Origin: Prorocentrum cordatum
Taxonomy: Eukaryota > Sar > Dinophyceae > Prorocentrales > Prorocentraceae
Direction: 5' to 3'
Assembly: GCA_963575745.1 (NCBI GenBank)
Contig: CAUYUJ010021059.1
Coordinates: 1,449,398 to 1,513,397, forward strand
Length of the DNA: 64,000 bases
Made by a program: the position numbers and the translations under genes. Positions 50,692-61,553 of the stretch are shown piece after piece. Below the pieces are notes generated by a model. That model had not been told where the DNA came from and searched no databases. It was given only the letters and a program-made list of their open reading frames with translations. The number at the start of each line of letters is the position of its first letter. Position 1 is the first letter of the stretch.

Positions 50692-51809
50692 ACTCTTGCT
50701 GTCGCATCCTCTTGCTCTCTTGCCTTCGACATGTGCCCAATGAGCTGGGAAGGTGCAGGCGAGCAAACCTGGATATGCCACCAGGCACTTGCCTTTAACA
50801 GCCCTGGACCGCGGGGACCGAAAATGGCAGGCCTGGGCTGAATCGAACCGCGGAGTCGGATCGGATCGAGAAGGGATCGGATCGCGGGCGAATCGTCTCG
50901 AATCGAGTCAACATCGGATCGCCGCGCTGTGCTCTGGCTGGCCCCAGCCGATGCTGGCGAACCGAGCCGCATCGGATCAAATCGGAATCGCGGCCCCAGT
51001 CGGCGAATCGAGTCGCATCGAGTCGGATTGCAGGCGGCCCTCAAGTGGCACCGCCGTGCGATGGGACCCAAAGCGCGACAAGCTCGAGGGGCACAGAGGA
51101 CGCCATCCACCGCAGCAGGGGTGCGGCACCGCTCCCTGCCTGGACCCGCGCCGCAACGCAGAGTCACGCCGGGCACGCCTGCGACCCTCGACCCCGGCAT
51201 CCACGCGGGGGAAAGCTGGTCGGAGGTGACGATCGGCGCACATAGCGCAGGAGCGGGCGTTGCACGCCTTCGCCCGGGACCCTCGCCGAAGGCACGGACC
51301 ATCGGCGCCCCTGGATACATGTATTACTCCCCTCTGTGCCATTCGCCCCCCTCGTCGCCTCCGACTTGAGTTTCGGGTCGGGCGAAAGGGGGGGACAACA
51401 ACAGGGGGGGTGGGGGAGAACCAGCTCGCGCAGCTGATTTTCCTGGCGCCGCCCGGCGCCGGAGGCGGCCATGTGTCGAGGAATGGGCCCCTCGGTGGGG
51501 CCGAAACCGGCTGCATGCAGCAAATTTCGTACCCCCCCCCCCCTCCCAACCCCACCCTTCCGCCCGGCCCGAGAGTCAGGGGGATGGCCAGGTCTTGGGG
51601 GGGGGGGGGGAAGGGAGACGTCGAGCTGGAATCCGCCATGCGTCGCCGATGGGTCGGCGGCAGGCTCCCGAGGGCGCATCCGCCCGCTCCGCGGGCGGGG
51701 AGGGCCAATTTTCTCGGGCCCCGTTGTCGGCGAGCAGTGGGCGATGGCGGGTCGCTGCGTCCCCCCCTGAGCATACTCTTCCCCCGAACGTCCCCCTGAA
51801 TCCAAGGCG

Positions 51810-51902
51810 TTCCCTCCTCCTCCTCCTCGCTCCTCGCTCCTCGCTCCCCCTCCTCCTCCTCCTCCTCCTCCTCCTCCTCCTCCTCCTCCTCCTCCTCCTC
51901 GC
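51810..51902. repeat. CTC microsatellite
   Basis: CTCGCTC variants, then a pure CTC run. Confidence 0.95.
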
Positions 51903-52048
51903 AAGAGTGACCCAGTGACCCTGGGGGCGCCCCACGGGGGGACCAGACACGGGCGCGCCAGAGGCTGCCAGCGCACCGTGCTTGGCGATCGGGGGATCCC
52001 GACGAGCCCGCCCCAGAGGTCACTCGAGCGAAGGGTCACTCTTCTGAA

Positions 52049-52194
52049 GGGGCCCCAGGACACACACAAATAAATACACACAAATAAAAAACAATCCCCA
52101 TATTTTCCAATAGTTTCTGGGTTTCTGTCTTCCCCCCCACTTCCCGTATTTTCCCATATTTTCTGAGAAATCGAAGATTCATTGTGTCTGTGTG
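52049..52194. mobile_element. Family I repeat, copy 2
   Basis: GGGGCCCCAGGACACACAC, TTTCTGGGTTTCTGTCTTCC, GAAGATTCATTGTGTCTG. Confidence 0.75.
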
Positions 52195-52834
52195 TTTTCT
52201 CCTCATCTGATCTTCGCGTGTCGCCGAGCGGAGCCCGGGGCGAAGGGGCCCACTGAGCCGGCGGCGTCGTAGGCGCGGGGAGCACCCGGCGCGCGGCCGG
52301 GGCCCTCGCGCAGCTCGCCGGTGGCGGAGACCACGCAGGGTGCCCACTTGCCTGCGCCGCGGGGGGGGGGGGGGGGGGGGCGCGACACGCAGACAGGCAG
52401 GCACGTGCTCGCGCCGAGGGCAGCTGCGCGACGGCGAAGAGTAGCCACCAGAGCGGTGGCTCTTCGGGAAGAGGCACTGCTCCAAACGAGCGCGACCGAC
52501 GCTGCCCGTCGGAAGCCGCCGCGAGCAGCGCACAGGCAAAGACCGACGGGTGCCACTCCTCAGGCCGCCATCGCGGCTCTGGCACGCAGTGGAGTGCCCT
52601 CAAGTCCCGCATCGCCACGCGCACGGCGGGGCTCTGGACGGTTCGGCTGGCCACGACCAGGAGCAGAGGAGGGCCGCTTCGGACTGCCCCGGCGCCCGCG
52701 GGCAGCCCTCGACGAGGCGCAGCTGCCGACGCACGCCGTGAAGTATCTCGAAGGCAGCGAAGAGCCCCGTGCACACGCCAAGGACGTCTGCGCCATCCTG
52801 ATGGATACCGCAAGGCCCTGATGTGCGGTGTCTG

Positions 52835-52960
52835 GATTTTTCCTTGGTGGCCCCCGGTAGCCCCGACCCGCTCCCCAAGACCCGCTCTCCGGCCTGCGTC
52901 CTGGAATTGACGGTCCTGGGGCCTGTTGTAAGGGCCCACGGAGGCCCCGAACGGCACATG
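52835..52960. mobile_element. Family O fragment
   Basis: CCCGGTAGCCCCGACCCGCT and related blocks match 58510-58675 loosely. Confidence 0.4.
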
Positions 52961-53180
52961 GATCAAGGGGGCGTGGATTAGCGACGGGTCCCGTCTCCAT
53001 TGGAAATCGCGGATTTCCGCCGCCGAGCGAGGCGGCACCGGCCGCATTTTGGGGAGGGCACCTCCCCCGATCCATGGATTTGGCGACCGCGCGCCAAATC
53101 CATGGATCGCTAATCCATGTTTGCGCGCCCTCGATTTTTGTCTGCACGCTTGCACGTCTGGGCATAGGCGGCGCCCAGAA

Positions 53181-53485
53181 GGGGGAAGCGAGAGGGAGCG
53201 GGCCTCATCATTGAACAGGGACCGACCGTCCCGACATTCCTATAGGCCTACCACGAAATATTCCTAGAACCCAAAAAGGCTTCAATCACAAAAACAACGT
53301 ACTTAGAACCTAAACCCGACGTGTTAAAACAAGACACAGTCCTGGCCAGAAATGGTCTAAGAACATCTCGTGGAAACGACGAACGGTTCACGTTCCTAGA
53401 GCATTGTTTGGTAGACCTACAGGCACGCCAGGACGCTTCGCCACTGCTTGAAGGAGGGGGAAGCGAGAGGGAGCGGGCCTCATCA
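53181..53485. repeat. 30-bp direct repeats around a family G element
   Basis: The 30 bases at 53181-53210 (starting GGGGGAAGCGAGAGGGAGCG, ending CCTCATCA) recur perfectly at 53456-53485, just outside both ends of the family G copy. Confidence 0.95.
53216..53446. mobile_element. Family G inverted-repeat element, copy 2
   Basis: CAGGGACCGACCGTCC at the left and CCAGGACGCTTCGCCACTG at the right. The interior is colinear with copy 1 (CCTATAG, TTCCTAGAACCC, GTGTTAAAACAAGACA). Confidence 0.8.
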
Positions 53486-53859
53486 GAGAACGGCGGGGCT
53501 CTTCAGGAGCCCGGCCGGGCTCCCGCGGTGCCCTCCGAGGAGGGGGCCCGCCCCCCTCGCTGCCGCCCCCTCCCGGGCGCACCTCCACCGGCGGCAGGCC
53601 TGGAGCCAAAACTAGGAGGAAAATTATGGATGGGAGGCACGGAGACATACTGATACTAGATGTCCTCCTTGGAAGCGCGCGTCCGACCCGAACATATAGT
53701 ATGCCCATCTTGTAATATGTCCTTTCCCGAGCGGTGTGGCCAGAAAGCGCCCGCCACGAGGCATATACTATAAGATTTCTCGGTGCTCGCGTCGCCGCTA
53801 GGGGGGCGACGCACACATAGTAGAAGTATGTTGGAGAGACGCCGACTCGAGGCCTCGCG

Positions 53860-53950
53860 CGGCAACTCGAGACCCGATTTACGTCGGATCCACGTCGGAT
53901 CTACGCGGGTTCGCGTCGGTCTACGTCGGATTTACGTCGACCTGACTCCG
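53860..53950. repeat. TACGTCGGAT repeats
   Basis: About seven copies of a 10-11-bp unit, for example TTTACGTCGGATCCACGTCG. Confidence 0.75.
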
Positions 53951-54350
53951 GAGCACCACCGCGCGAGCGTCGACTCATAGCTTACGGAGCTGACGTGTGG
54001 CCTAGATGATGCTTCTATTACGCGCCGCGCGAGGCCTTCAGGATGTTCCTCATACAAAAGTGGCCCCCTGCCCCCTCTCAGACGGGCAACGAAAAAAAGG
54101 AGGGCCAGGCACGGGGGGAGGGGCATCGACCCAGAGTCAGCGACGCACTGCCGATGGATCGGCGATCGGCCCCCGAGGGCGCATCCGCACGCTCCCGGGC
54201 GGGGTGGGGGCTGTCTATCAGACCCCGTATCGGCGCGGCGATCCGTGGGCGATGGGGGAGCGATGCGCTCGCCGTATCCCTGTCCTCCCCCCCTATCGTT
54301 GCCCCTGACCGCCTCCCTCACCGACAGATGATCGGGCGCTTTCCCTAAAA

Positions 54351-54529
54351 GGGGGCCTGGGACACACACACACACACACACACACCCACACACACACACA
54401 AATAGATAGACACACATAACAGGACCCCCCCCCTGTTTTCCCACATCTGCTGGGGTTTCGTCTTCCCCCCGACTTCCCACATCTTCCAATATCTTCCTGG
54501 GAGTCGACGATTCATTGTGCCTGTGTGTT
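54351..54529. mobile_element. Family I repeat, copy 3
   Basis: GGGGGCCTGGGACACACACA with an expanded CA run, TGCTGGGGTTTCGTCTTCC, CGACGATTCATTGTGCCTG. Confidence 0.75.
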
Positions 54530-54570
54530 GCTTTCCCTCCTGAAGATGGTCGGGTGCTCTCCCCCTGGGC

Positions 54571-54728
54571 TTAAGTCGGGCGTGTCCCCTTACAGGGGAT
54601 CTTCGATGAAAAATAAAACATACTCGAAACATATTCCACAATGGCCAAAAAATGTTCAAAAAATAGTCCCCAGACTATTTTTGACTATCTTTGAATATTC
54701 CCCCTGTAGAGGGACAGGCCCGACTTAA
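54571..54728. mobile_element. Family A hAT-like MITE, copy 4
   Basis: 158 bp with identical 11-bp inverted ends TTAAGTCGGGC. Perfect 8-bp duplication CCCTGGGC at 54563-54570 and 54729-54736. The freshest copy. Confidence 0.96.
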
Positions 54729-54928
54729 CCCTGGGCACGCTCGGTCGCAGCGGTGCGGGGCCGCGCCGCGGTCGGAGGCGGCCGGGGGGGGGGGGCGGGG
54801 CACCGCGCGGGGCCTCGGCGGGCCCAGCGGCGAGGGAAGAGTCAGAGAGATGGCCCGGGCCGCGCTGGCGGCGACGTTGCCGAACGGTGATGCAGGGGAC
54901 CAGCTGGCAGGAAATCACGGTCCACACT

Positions 54929-55010
54929 CTCCTCCTCCTCCTCCTCCTCCTCCTCCTCCTCCTCCTCCTCCTCCTCCTCCTCCTCCTCCTCCTCCTCCTT
55001 CCCCCCCCTT
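54929..55010. repeat. CTC microsatellite
   Basis: About 27 CTC units. The sequence beyond (to 55110) reads as acidic peptide (DDENENEGEEEQ) on the minus strand. Confidence 0.95.
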
Positions 55011-55325
55011 GCTCCCCTCCTCTTGCTCCTCCTCTACCTCCTCCTCCTCCTCCTGCTCCTCCTCACCCTCGTTTTCATTTTCGTCGTCTTCAGGGTCGGC
55101 GGCACCGGCCGTAAGGCCTTCGCAATCACGGTCCACACTCTCCTACACTTCCACTACGCAAAATGTGTCGAACGACAGCGACTCGGCGAAATGCAGGAGA
55201 GCACGAGACACGCGTTCCCACACGACCGAAACCTACGTCGCCGTTGCCTACATCGCCGTTAGCGTGTCTACGGGCGGGCGCGCGGAGAGGGGGAACGGAG
55301 CACGCTCACGGCATGGAGTTCTTGA

Positions 55326-55739
55326 ATGCGCGTGCCGGAGCCAGAGCGCGCAGAACAGGGACACGTAGGCGACCTCGCACAACGATGCGTGGACAGCAGG
55401 CGACCACATCCACATTCAAGACGCACCCTAGAGGATGTGTTGCTGCATGCCAGCACTCGTCAGAACACCGAAGCCAACTTAGTACTGGCTGTGGTCGATG
55501 TGGGCGTGCGCGACGGCCGAATCGAGCATAGCCACAACCGAAGGGTTCACGTCGAGGACGGGGGTCACCCGCTGAGGGGCCATCCAGAAAAATCCACTTC
55601 CTTGTGGTCGTGGCTCTATTGTTGTTCCCGGAAAAACGCGTCGGGAGCGTACACCAACGAGGTCTTGTTCGTTGGCAGTTTTAGGTCAGCGGGCGCAAGG
55701 GAGGCAGGCGCAGGTCTAGCGACGAGATGGTACTCCTGA
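55326..55739 (+). CDS. Weak 137-codon ORF, unrecognised
   Basis: Balanced amino-acid use with a helix-like stretch (LEDVLLHASTRQNTEANLVLAVVDVGVRDGRIEHS). No family recognised, no regulatory signal, and the C-terminal third looks arbitrary. It may be chance or a decayed exon. The rest of 55110-55930 shows no other feature. Confidence 0.2.
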   Translation: MRVPEPERAEQGHVGDLAQRCVDSRRPHPHSRRTLEDVLLHASTRQNTEANLVLAVVDVGVRDGRIEHSHNRRVHVEDGGHPLRGHPEKSTSLWSWLYCCSRKNASGAYTNEVLFVGSFRSAGAREAGAGLATRWYS

Positions 55740-55934
55740 GGCGAGAGGGGTACTCCCGAGGCGACTGAGGCGAGCCGCGGTCAGAGCATGAAGTCCTACC
55801 CCCGAGTGCCAGGGCTGCACAGCGAGCACGTTTTCCGTTGGCGCGCGCCTCTGACGAGAACGCCGCACAGGCGCAGACCCCGTCAAAAACCCAGGCGGGC
55901 GGGCACCCCTCGGGCCGCGCCTGGAGTCGAGGAA

Positions 55935-56105
55935 CGCGCTGCATCGCATCGCCGACGCATCGGCGATGCATCGACGATGCGTCGGCGACATCGGGCGCCG
56001 CCGGCGTGGAGAACATCGGGCTCCTCATCGAGCCACATCGCCGATGCATCGGCGATGTAGCGCGATCCTCTGACCCCATCTACCAGGGGCCCCAACCCCA
56101 TCCGG
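55935..56105. mobile_element. Family D fold-back element, copy 3
   Basis: CGCATCGCCGACGCATCGGC at the left, CATCGGCGATGTAGCGCG and TCTGACCCCATCTACC at the right. The left outer arm is lost. Confidence 0.7.
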
Positions 56106-56192
56106 GAGACCTGGGCTCTGACCCCCAGGGGCAGCGGCAGCGGTGCCCTTCCCTCCTCTGACATTGGGCGTCGCTTACTGGGCGGGCGACAA

Positions 56193-56322
56193 CCCTGACC
56201 TTCCAGAGTGCTAAACAATAGCCCTCCAGACCTATAGACCTATCTGGGCTGCCTAAAACCTCGACAGGAATGAAGATATCGAGGTCCTGGTGCTATTTTT
56301 CAGCCCTCCTGGAAGATCAGGG
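56193..56322. mobile_element. Family B element
   Basis: 130 bp, CCCTGACCTTCCAGAGTGCT at the left and AGCCCTCCTGGAAGATCAGGG at the right. CCTCGACAGGAAT and GATATCGAGGTCCTGG inside. Confidence 0.85.
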
Positions 56323-56440
56323 AAAGGAGAGGGGCAGAAAGGTGCACTTCTCGGACCCCAGCGGCCCCCTTCTGGGCCCTGCAGGCCCCTGCAGGAGCCC
56401 CAGAGGGCCCCTTCCTCCAGCCCTCACTGCCCCCCCCTGT

Positions 56441-56572
56441 CCCTGACCTGCCAGAGTGCTACAGCATGGCCCTCCAGCCCTGTAGGCCATCATCTGGACT
56501 ACTCAAAACCCCGACAGGGTTTTCACTGTCGAGGTCGTGGTGCTATTGTTTAGCCCTCCTGGAAGGTCAGGG
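56441..56572. mobile_element. Family B element
   Basis: 132 bp, CCCTGACCTGCCAGAGTGCT at the left and AGCCCTCCTGGAAGGTCAGGG at the right. Six bases from family A copy 5. Confidence 0.85.
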
Positions 56573-56578
56573 CTATCC

Positions 56579-56745
56579 TTAGGTCGGGCATGTCCTCCTG
56601 CCGGCGGATTCTGGGCGAAAACTAAAACATGGCAAAACAATGTGCAAACATAGTTCAGCAAAATAATAGAAAGAACAATCGTCCACTGCCTATCTTTGCT
56701 CCCTGCTTTTGAACCTTCCTCCTGCAGAGGGACATGCCCGACCTC
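56579..56745. mobile_element. Family A MITE, copy 5 (older)
   Basis: TTAGGTCGGGCATG at the left and CATGCCCGACCT at the right. The flanks no longer match (GGCTATCC before, G/C run after). Confidence 0.75.
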
Positions 56746-57159
56746 GCCCCCCCCATTACGCGGCGCCCAGCAGGGCTCGAGTGAAACAGCGTTTTCCGTT
56801 TTCGTGTTGCTTTCGTCATCCCTAGTTCTGTCCTCGTTCCACATTTGCTGCAAAACCAAGTCAAAACGAAAACGGCCCACGACATTGCCCAAGCACCGTT
56901 TAGCTCGAGCCCCGACGCCCAGACTGTCCCCCAGGAGGCCCGTCCTCCGGGCTCGGCCGCAAACTGCGCGCGGCTGCCCAGCCGCACCCCGCCGTCGTCG
57001 GGGCGCGCCGCCCGCTCGCGGCGCGGCTCCTGCAGCCCGGGGGCGCACGCGGGCGGCGGCCGCGGCGGCGGCCGCCGAGGGCGAGCGGATCGGCCAGGGC
57101 CCCCCGCGGGAGGGGTCCAGCAGGGCCGCTGGCGGAGCGGCTCTTCGGGAGGCTGGCAG

Positions 57160-57668
57160 GGCCTCTCCTCCTGCTCCTCCTGCTCCTCCTGCTCCTCTTG
57201 CTCCTCCTGCTCCTCCTGCTCCTACTCCTCCTCCTCCTCCTCCTCCTCTTCCTCCTGCTCCTCCTCCTCCTCCTCCTCGCTCCTCCTCCTCCTGCTCCTG
57301 CTCCTCCTGCCTCCTCTCCTCCTCCCTCCTCTCCTCCTCCTCCTGCTCCTCCTCCTCTCCTCCTCCTCCTTCTTCTCCTCCTCCTCCTCTCCTGCTATCC
57401 TCCTCCTCCTCCTCCTCCTCCTCCTCCTCCTCCTCCTCCTCCTCCCTCCTCATCCTCCTGCTCCTGCTCCTGCTCCTGCTCCTCCTCCTCCTCCTCCTCC
57501 TCCTCCTCCTCCTCCTCCTCCTCCTCCTCTCTCCTGCTCCTCCTGCTCCTCCTGCTCCTCCTGCTCCTCCTCCTCCTCCTCCTGCTCCTCCTGCTCCTCC
57601 TCCTCCTCCTCCTCCTCCTCCTCCTCCTCCTCCTCCTCCTCCTCCTCCTCCTCCTCCTCCTCCTCTTC
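57160..57668. repeat. CTC/CTGCTC microsatellite, about 500 bp
   Basis: Long CTC tract with CTGCTCCTC variants, longest pure run 57585-57665. Confidence 0.95.
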
Positions 57669-58112
57669 GGGGGTTGCCCAAGGTTCCCCCCCGCTTGACG
57701 CTCAGTCTTGAGCCCCTGGGGCCCTCTGGGCCACGCCACATGAGGGGTGCTCTGGAGGTGGTGGCGGCCTCCATGGAAGTCATGGGGGCAGCCTGGGCCA
57801 GGGGCACCTCTAGCAAGACCCGACCTGGGGGCCTCGTGGCGCCTCTGGGAACCTCCTCAGGTGGTGACACCCGAACCCTACCCGCACCAGCCATCGAATC
57901 TCCTGACTCGATGGGACGCGGGGGTATGGCTCGGATTTCGCAACGTGGTCGACGAATCCCAGACCATTCTCACGGAGTGCACATGGCGGTCTGGTGGCAG
58001 TGCGCAGGCGTCCTCACCGGGGCCTGACTTGAGCTCGTGAAGGGGCCCTGGAAGGCATCCTATGGCAGGATCACTCAGCACCGAACCAATCGGGATCCAT
58101 CCATCATTGGCG

Positions 58113-58277
58113 GGAGACATATCCGCATCAGCGGTCTCGCGGGCAGGACCCCTGGGCCGCGACTCCACGGATGCGGGGTACAACTTTGTTCGCGGGTGCC
58201 CCGCGCGGAGCGCACCCCTCCGACCGCGGATCCACGGGATCGCGGTACCAGACTGCAGACCGCGAGGGTGCGGATGC
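58113..58277. mobile_element. Family P inverted-repeat element, copy 2
   Basis: ATCCGCATCAGCGGTCTCGC at the left, GACCGCGAGGGTGCGGAT at the right. Confidence 0.65.
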
Positions 58278-58509
58278 GGACACGTTCACCGCCGGTGAGC
58301 CCAGGGGCATCTCGGGGCAGGGCCGCTCAGCGTCGAAGCGGGAGACCGGATCGGACCACAACGCGCGTCGGATCGGGCCGCATCGGCACGGAGCCGACGT
58401 CGTATCGGATCGGCTGCGCCTGGACGCACACCAGCGCCATGCAGGCGTGGGGCCGCATCGGAGCGTCGGAATATCGGAGCCCAGACATACGTGCGATGTC
58501 CTGTTTTTG

Positions 58510-58675
58510 TTCAGTGCAGGGCCCCCGGAAGACCCGAACCCTTCCCCTGGGACCGGTGTTTTCTCCTCCCGAGGTCGCTGTTTTGCGGGGCTCCCGCGGC
58601 CCAGCCAAAGGGCACCCGGAGGTCCAAGACGACCAAGAGCCTCCCGCCGTCCTGATGTTTGTCAGGACGTGAGCA
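58510..58675. mobile_element. Family O repeat, copy 1
   Basis: GTGCAGGGCCCCCGGAAGAC, CCCTGGGACCGGTGTTTTC, GAGGTCGCTGTTTTGCGGGG and GATGTTTGTCAG in the same order as 59560-59705. Confidence 0.75.
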
Positions 58676-58700
58676 TGTCTGGGGAATCTGCACGAAAGAA

Positions 58701-58885
58701 ATGGGCACGGAAAGAATGGGTACAATGCCCAACAGCAGTTCCTGTTCATTTGGAACAAGACTCGCTGTCCGCGCCGCCGCGGCCTGTGTCCATTTGAGAC
58801 GGAAGGCCGCCTGCCCAACAGCGGCCGCTGTTGGTTTGGGACAACATTTGCTGTTGGGCACTGTACCCTTTTTTTCCGTACCCAT
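58701..58885. mobile_element. Family E inverted-repeat element, best copy
   Basis: 185 bp. ATGGGCACGGAAAGAATGGG at the left and, inverted, ATGGGTACGGAAAAAAAGGG at the right. GCCCAACAGC occurs in both arms, and the core is CAACAGCGGCCGCTGTTGG. Confidence 0.85.
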
Positions 58886-58971
58886 TCCCGGCGTCCAAAG
58901 AGAAATGTCGGAATCGAATTGAACTGGGCCGGCCGGGGAAAATATCGACTCGGATCAGGGGCGTCCGGGGT

Positions 58972-59105
58972 CCAGGGGGGGGGGGCGCAGATCACGGCCG
59001 GCGGCATGTGCGCAGCCCAGTCTGGGGGGGCCGGAGACGCGTTGGAATACGAAGAGGCGCCATGAAATCTGGGGAGATATCAAGGCCACCCGCCATGATG
59101 TCCGC
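58972..59105. mobile_element. Family N repeat, copy 2
   Basis: See 18965-19110. Shares GCGGCATGTGCGCAGCCCAG-like and GAAGAGGCGCCATGAAATCT blocks. Confidence 0.65.
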
Positions 59106-59120
59106 ACCACCCAGACCCTA

Positions 59121-59225
59121 CCCTGACCTTCCAGGAGATAACCCTCCAGACAGCCCTGTCTGGACTGCCCAATCGACAGGAATCTAGCTGTCGAGACCCT
59201 GGTGCTGTCTTCTGGAAGGTCAGGG
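59121..59225. mobile_element. Family B element, short copy
   Basis: CCCTGACCTTCCAGGAGATA at the left, GGAAGGTCAGGG at the right, ATCGACAGGAATCTAGCTGT inside. Confidence 0.8.
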
Positions 59226-59404
59226 GAATCATCACCCCCCCCCCTCTTGGCCCCCCCCCGATCGGATCGGGCGGACCCAAAGGGCCGCCTGCACCCGCGG
59301 GGCCCCTCCGCTGCCCACCTGGCAGGGACGCCCCCTCCCAAAAAAAACAAACGGGGCGTGCCGAGGCCGCGCCGGGAGGCGGCGAGCGAGCGGAGGGGGG
59401 GGCG

Positions 59405-59455
59405 AGAGGAGGAGGAGGAGGAGGAGGAGGAGGAGGAGGAGGAGGAGGAGGCCCT
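59405..59455. repeat. GGA microsatellite
   Basis: Pure GGA run of about 16 units. Confidence 0.95.
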
Positions 59456-59559
59456 CTCAGGAGGTGGCGGGGCTTCTCAGAAGGGCTCCTCTGGCCTTCT
59501 CACAGCTTCTCTGCGTCTCCACGGAAGGCTTGGACCCAGGGATCCGACGTCGTGATTTT

Positions 59560-59705
59560 TCCAATGCAGGGTCCCCGGAAATCCCGACCCATTCCCCAGG
59601 ACCGGTTTTCCATCCCGAGTCGTTTTTTGGCGGTCCCGTGGCCCGGCGAGGGCCGCGAGAGGCCCAAAATCGCGAAAAACCTCCGTCTTGATGTTTGTCA
59701 GTGCG
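59560..59705. mobile_element. Family O repeat, copy 2
   Basis: GTCCCCGGAAATCCCGACCC, CCCCAGGACCGG, GAGTCGTTTTTTGGCGG and TTGATGTTTGTCAG. Confidence 0.75.
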
Positions 59706-59792
59706 TTGAATCTCTGGGGAGAACCTCTCGGAAGGCCGGGGGGCTCCCGAGCCTTCTGAGAAGGCCCGCCCCTGCGCACTGCCTTCCTAGGA

Positions 59793-59936
59793 GGCCACAT
59801 GCGAACCCTACCCCTGCCCCCCACGACTTCTGAGGGGGAGTGTGGGGTTCGCTTCGCTCGGGAGCTCCCGAGCAAAGTGAACCCCACCCTCCCCCTCAGA
59901 AATCGTGGGGGGCAGGGGTAGGGTTCGCATGTGGCC
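59793..59936. repeat. 144-bp loopless palindrome
   Basis: Two 72-base arms match at 68 positions and meet at GGAGCTCC (centre 59864/59865) with no spacer. Ends are GGCCACATGCGAACCCTACC and its complement. Confidence 0.97.
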
Positions 59937-60078
59937 CCATACTTCCCCCCCCCCGCCCGCGGGCTCGCCGACGATCGGGGCCGCCTTCGCGGGGCGCTCC
60001 CCCCCCGCGGGCGCCACGGCTGCTCCAGGAAGCCCGTGGCACGCGCGGCGACGGGCCGCTCTCGGGGACCCCCGAGGC

Positions 60079-60239
60079 TTCGGTCGGGCATGGCCTCCTG
60101 CAGGTGGACCTTGGGCGAAAAAGGAACGAGACTCAAAAAAAAAAATCAAAGATAGTCCAGCATCATCAGAATGTCGTGCCCAGAGCATGTTTAAGCTTCT
60201 CTCGAGCACGCCTCCTGTAGAGGGGCACGCCCGACCTAA
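60079..60239. mobile_element. Family A hAT-like MITE, copy 6
   Basis: 161 bp, ends TTCGGTCGGGC and TTAGGTCGGGC (inverted). Perfect 8-bp duplication CCCGAGGC at 60071-60078 and 60240-60247. Confidence 0.93.
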
Positions 60240-60365
60240 CCCGAGGCCCCCGCCGTCCGAGACGTCCTCGGAGAACGGCCCGAGTCCCGGAAGGCGTGCG
60301 GTGGCCCCGAGTCCCCACGCGCGCACCGCGCGGCGTGGTCGCCGCACCGTGGCGTGTGTGGGCAA

Positions 60366-60479
60366 GCGCGTTCCACTACTCGCAAAGCCGCTGCTCGCAA
60401 AGCCGCTGCTCGGATTTACGATTTCTCACGCCGAGGCGAACGCGGTTTCTGTTTGACGCTTGCGAGTAGTGGAACGCGC
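60366..60479. repeat. Inverted repeat with perfect 20-bp arms
   Basis: GCGCGTTCCACTACTCGCAA at 60366 and its exact complement ending 60479. Two direct copies of CTCGCAAAGCCGCTG lie just inside. Confidence 0.95.
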
Positions 60480-61320
60480 TCGGTGAGTGTGGGGACCCCG
60501 AGCTGTGCCCGTCCCGAGGCACTGGCCAGGACGCGCTCCGGGGCGAGTCCGGGGGCCGATCTCTGAGGGGGGAGGGCGAAGAGGGGGGCGGTCCACCATG
60601 ACTCAGAAGGAGGGGTGCCGGCATTAAAGGGGCTGGAGTCAGGCCAGCTCGAGAGGCTGGCCGTACCACAAAAAAACAGTGGGCAATGCATCCCGAGATC
60701 CATTAGTTCGCAGGCGCATCGTGACAAGATCTATTCTGTCATAATCTGCTCACAGACTCCATCCTGGCAAAATATCCGAACCACGTCCAACCGCAGCGGC
60801 ACGGCCCCATGCCGAGGGGCAAGCCATCATATCAACCCAGGAACAATCAGCATCGAATCGAATGAGGAAATGGAACACACCGAAATGTGAATATGATCGA
60901 GTTGCATCGGCACTGCTTCTGGGAAGCGCTCAACCTATGCAGCGATACGGCAGGTTTGTGTCGTGACGACTTCGGCGTTAGTTTCTGACACCGCGGAGAT
61001 GGTTCAATGTTGAACGATTGGCTGTTCCCGAAACGTCAGATCGTTCACCATCGACCGATTCTGGGTCGCCGGCGGCGTTCAACTTGAACGCCCGCAGCGG
61101 GGTCGCCGCTGGTCGACACGACGCGAACCATCGTATGTCGGCGGCGAGCGAGGGGAGGAAGTCAGAAGGAGGAGGCCTTCTCAGAAGGCAGCGGGCCTGG
61201 CGGCACACCCGAGAGGGAGGCAACTGCAGCCGCAGGAGAGGGATTGGGGAAGACACGGCTGGGGAGGCAGGGAGGGCAGGGGAGAAGTTGTGGGGGGAGG
61301 CCTCTCCTCCTCGTCCTCCT
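60480..61320. other. Unique sequence, no gene seen
   Basis: Lower-GC stretches at 60680-61050, no coding motif, no inverted repeat found. Confidence 0.4.
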
Positions 61321-61324
61321 CCCC

Positions 61325-61440
61325 GTCCCCCTCCTCCTCCTCCTCCTCCTCCTCCTCCTCCTCCTCCTCCTCCTCCTCCTCGTCCCCTTCCTCCTCCTTC
61401 TCCCCCCCCCTCATCCTCCTCCTCCTCCTCATTCTCATCC
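61325..61440. repeat. CTC microsatellite
   Basis: CTC run ending beside a family G copy. Confidence 0.95.
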
Positions 61441-61451
61441 CCACTGGTAAG

Positions 61452-61553
61452 CAGGGACCAACCGTCCTAACGAACACTTCCGTGCAGACCACACACAGGT
61501 TCTGAAAACGTTCCTTCGTGGGCCCCGAGGCAACCGAGGACGCTTCGCCACTG
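61452..61553. mobile_element. Family G element, short copy
   Basis: CAGGGACCAACCGTCC at the left, GAGGACGCTTCGCCACTG at the right. The interior is deleted compared with the 227-231-bp copies. Confidence 0.7.

Noticed and set aside
55326-55739. Confident gene call
   Set aside because: The frame is open and reasonably composed, but it has no motif, no neighbours and no clear start context. It is kept only as a weak entry.
56503-58027. 400-460-codon frames on both strands
   Set aside because: Produced by the stop-free CTC/GGA tract at 57160-57668.
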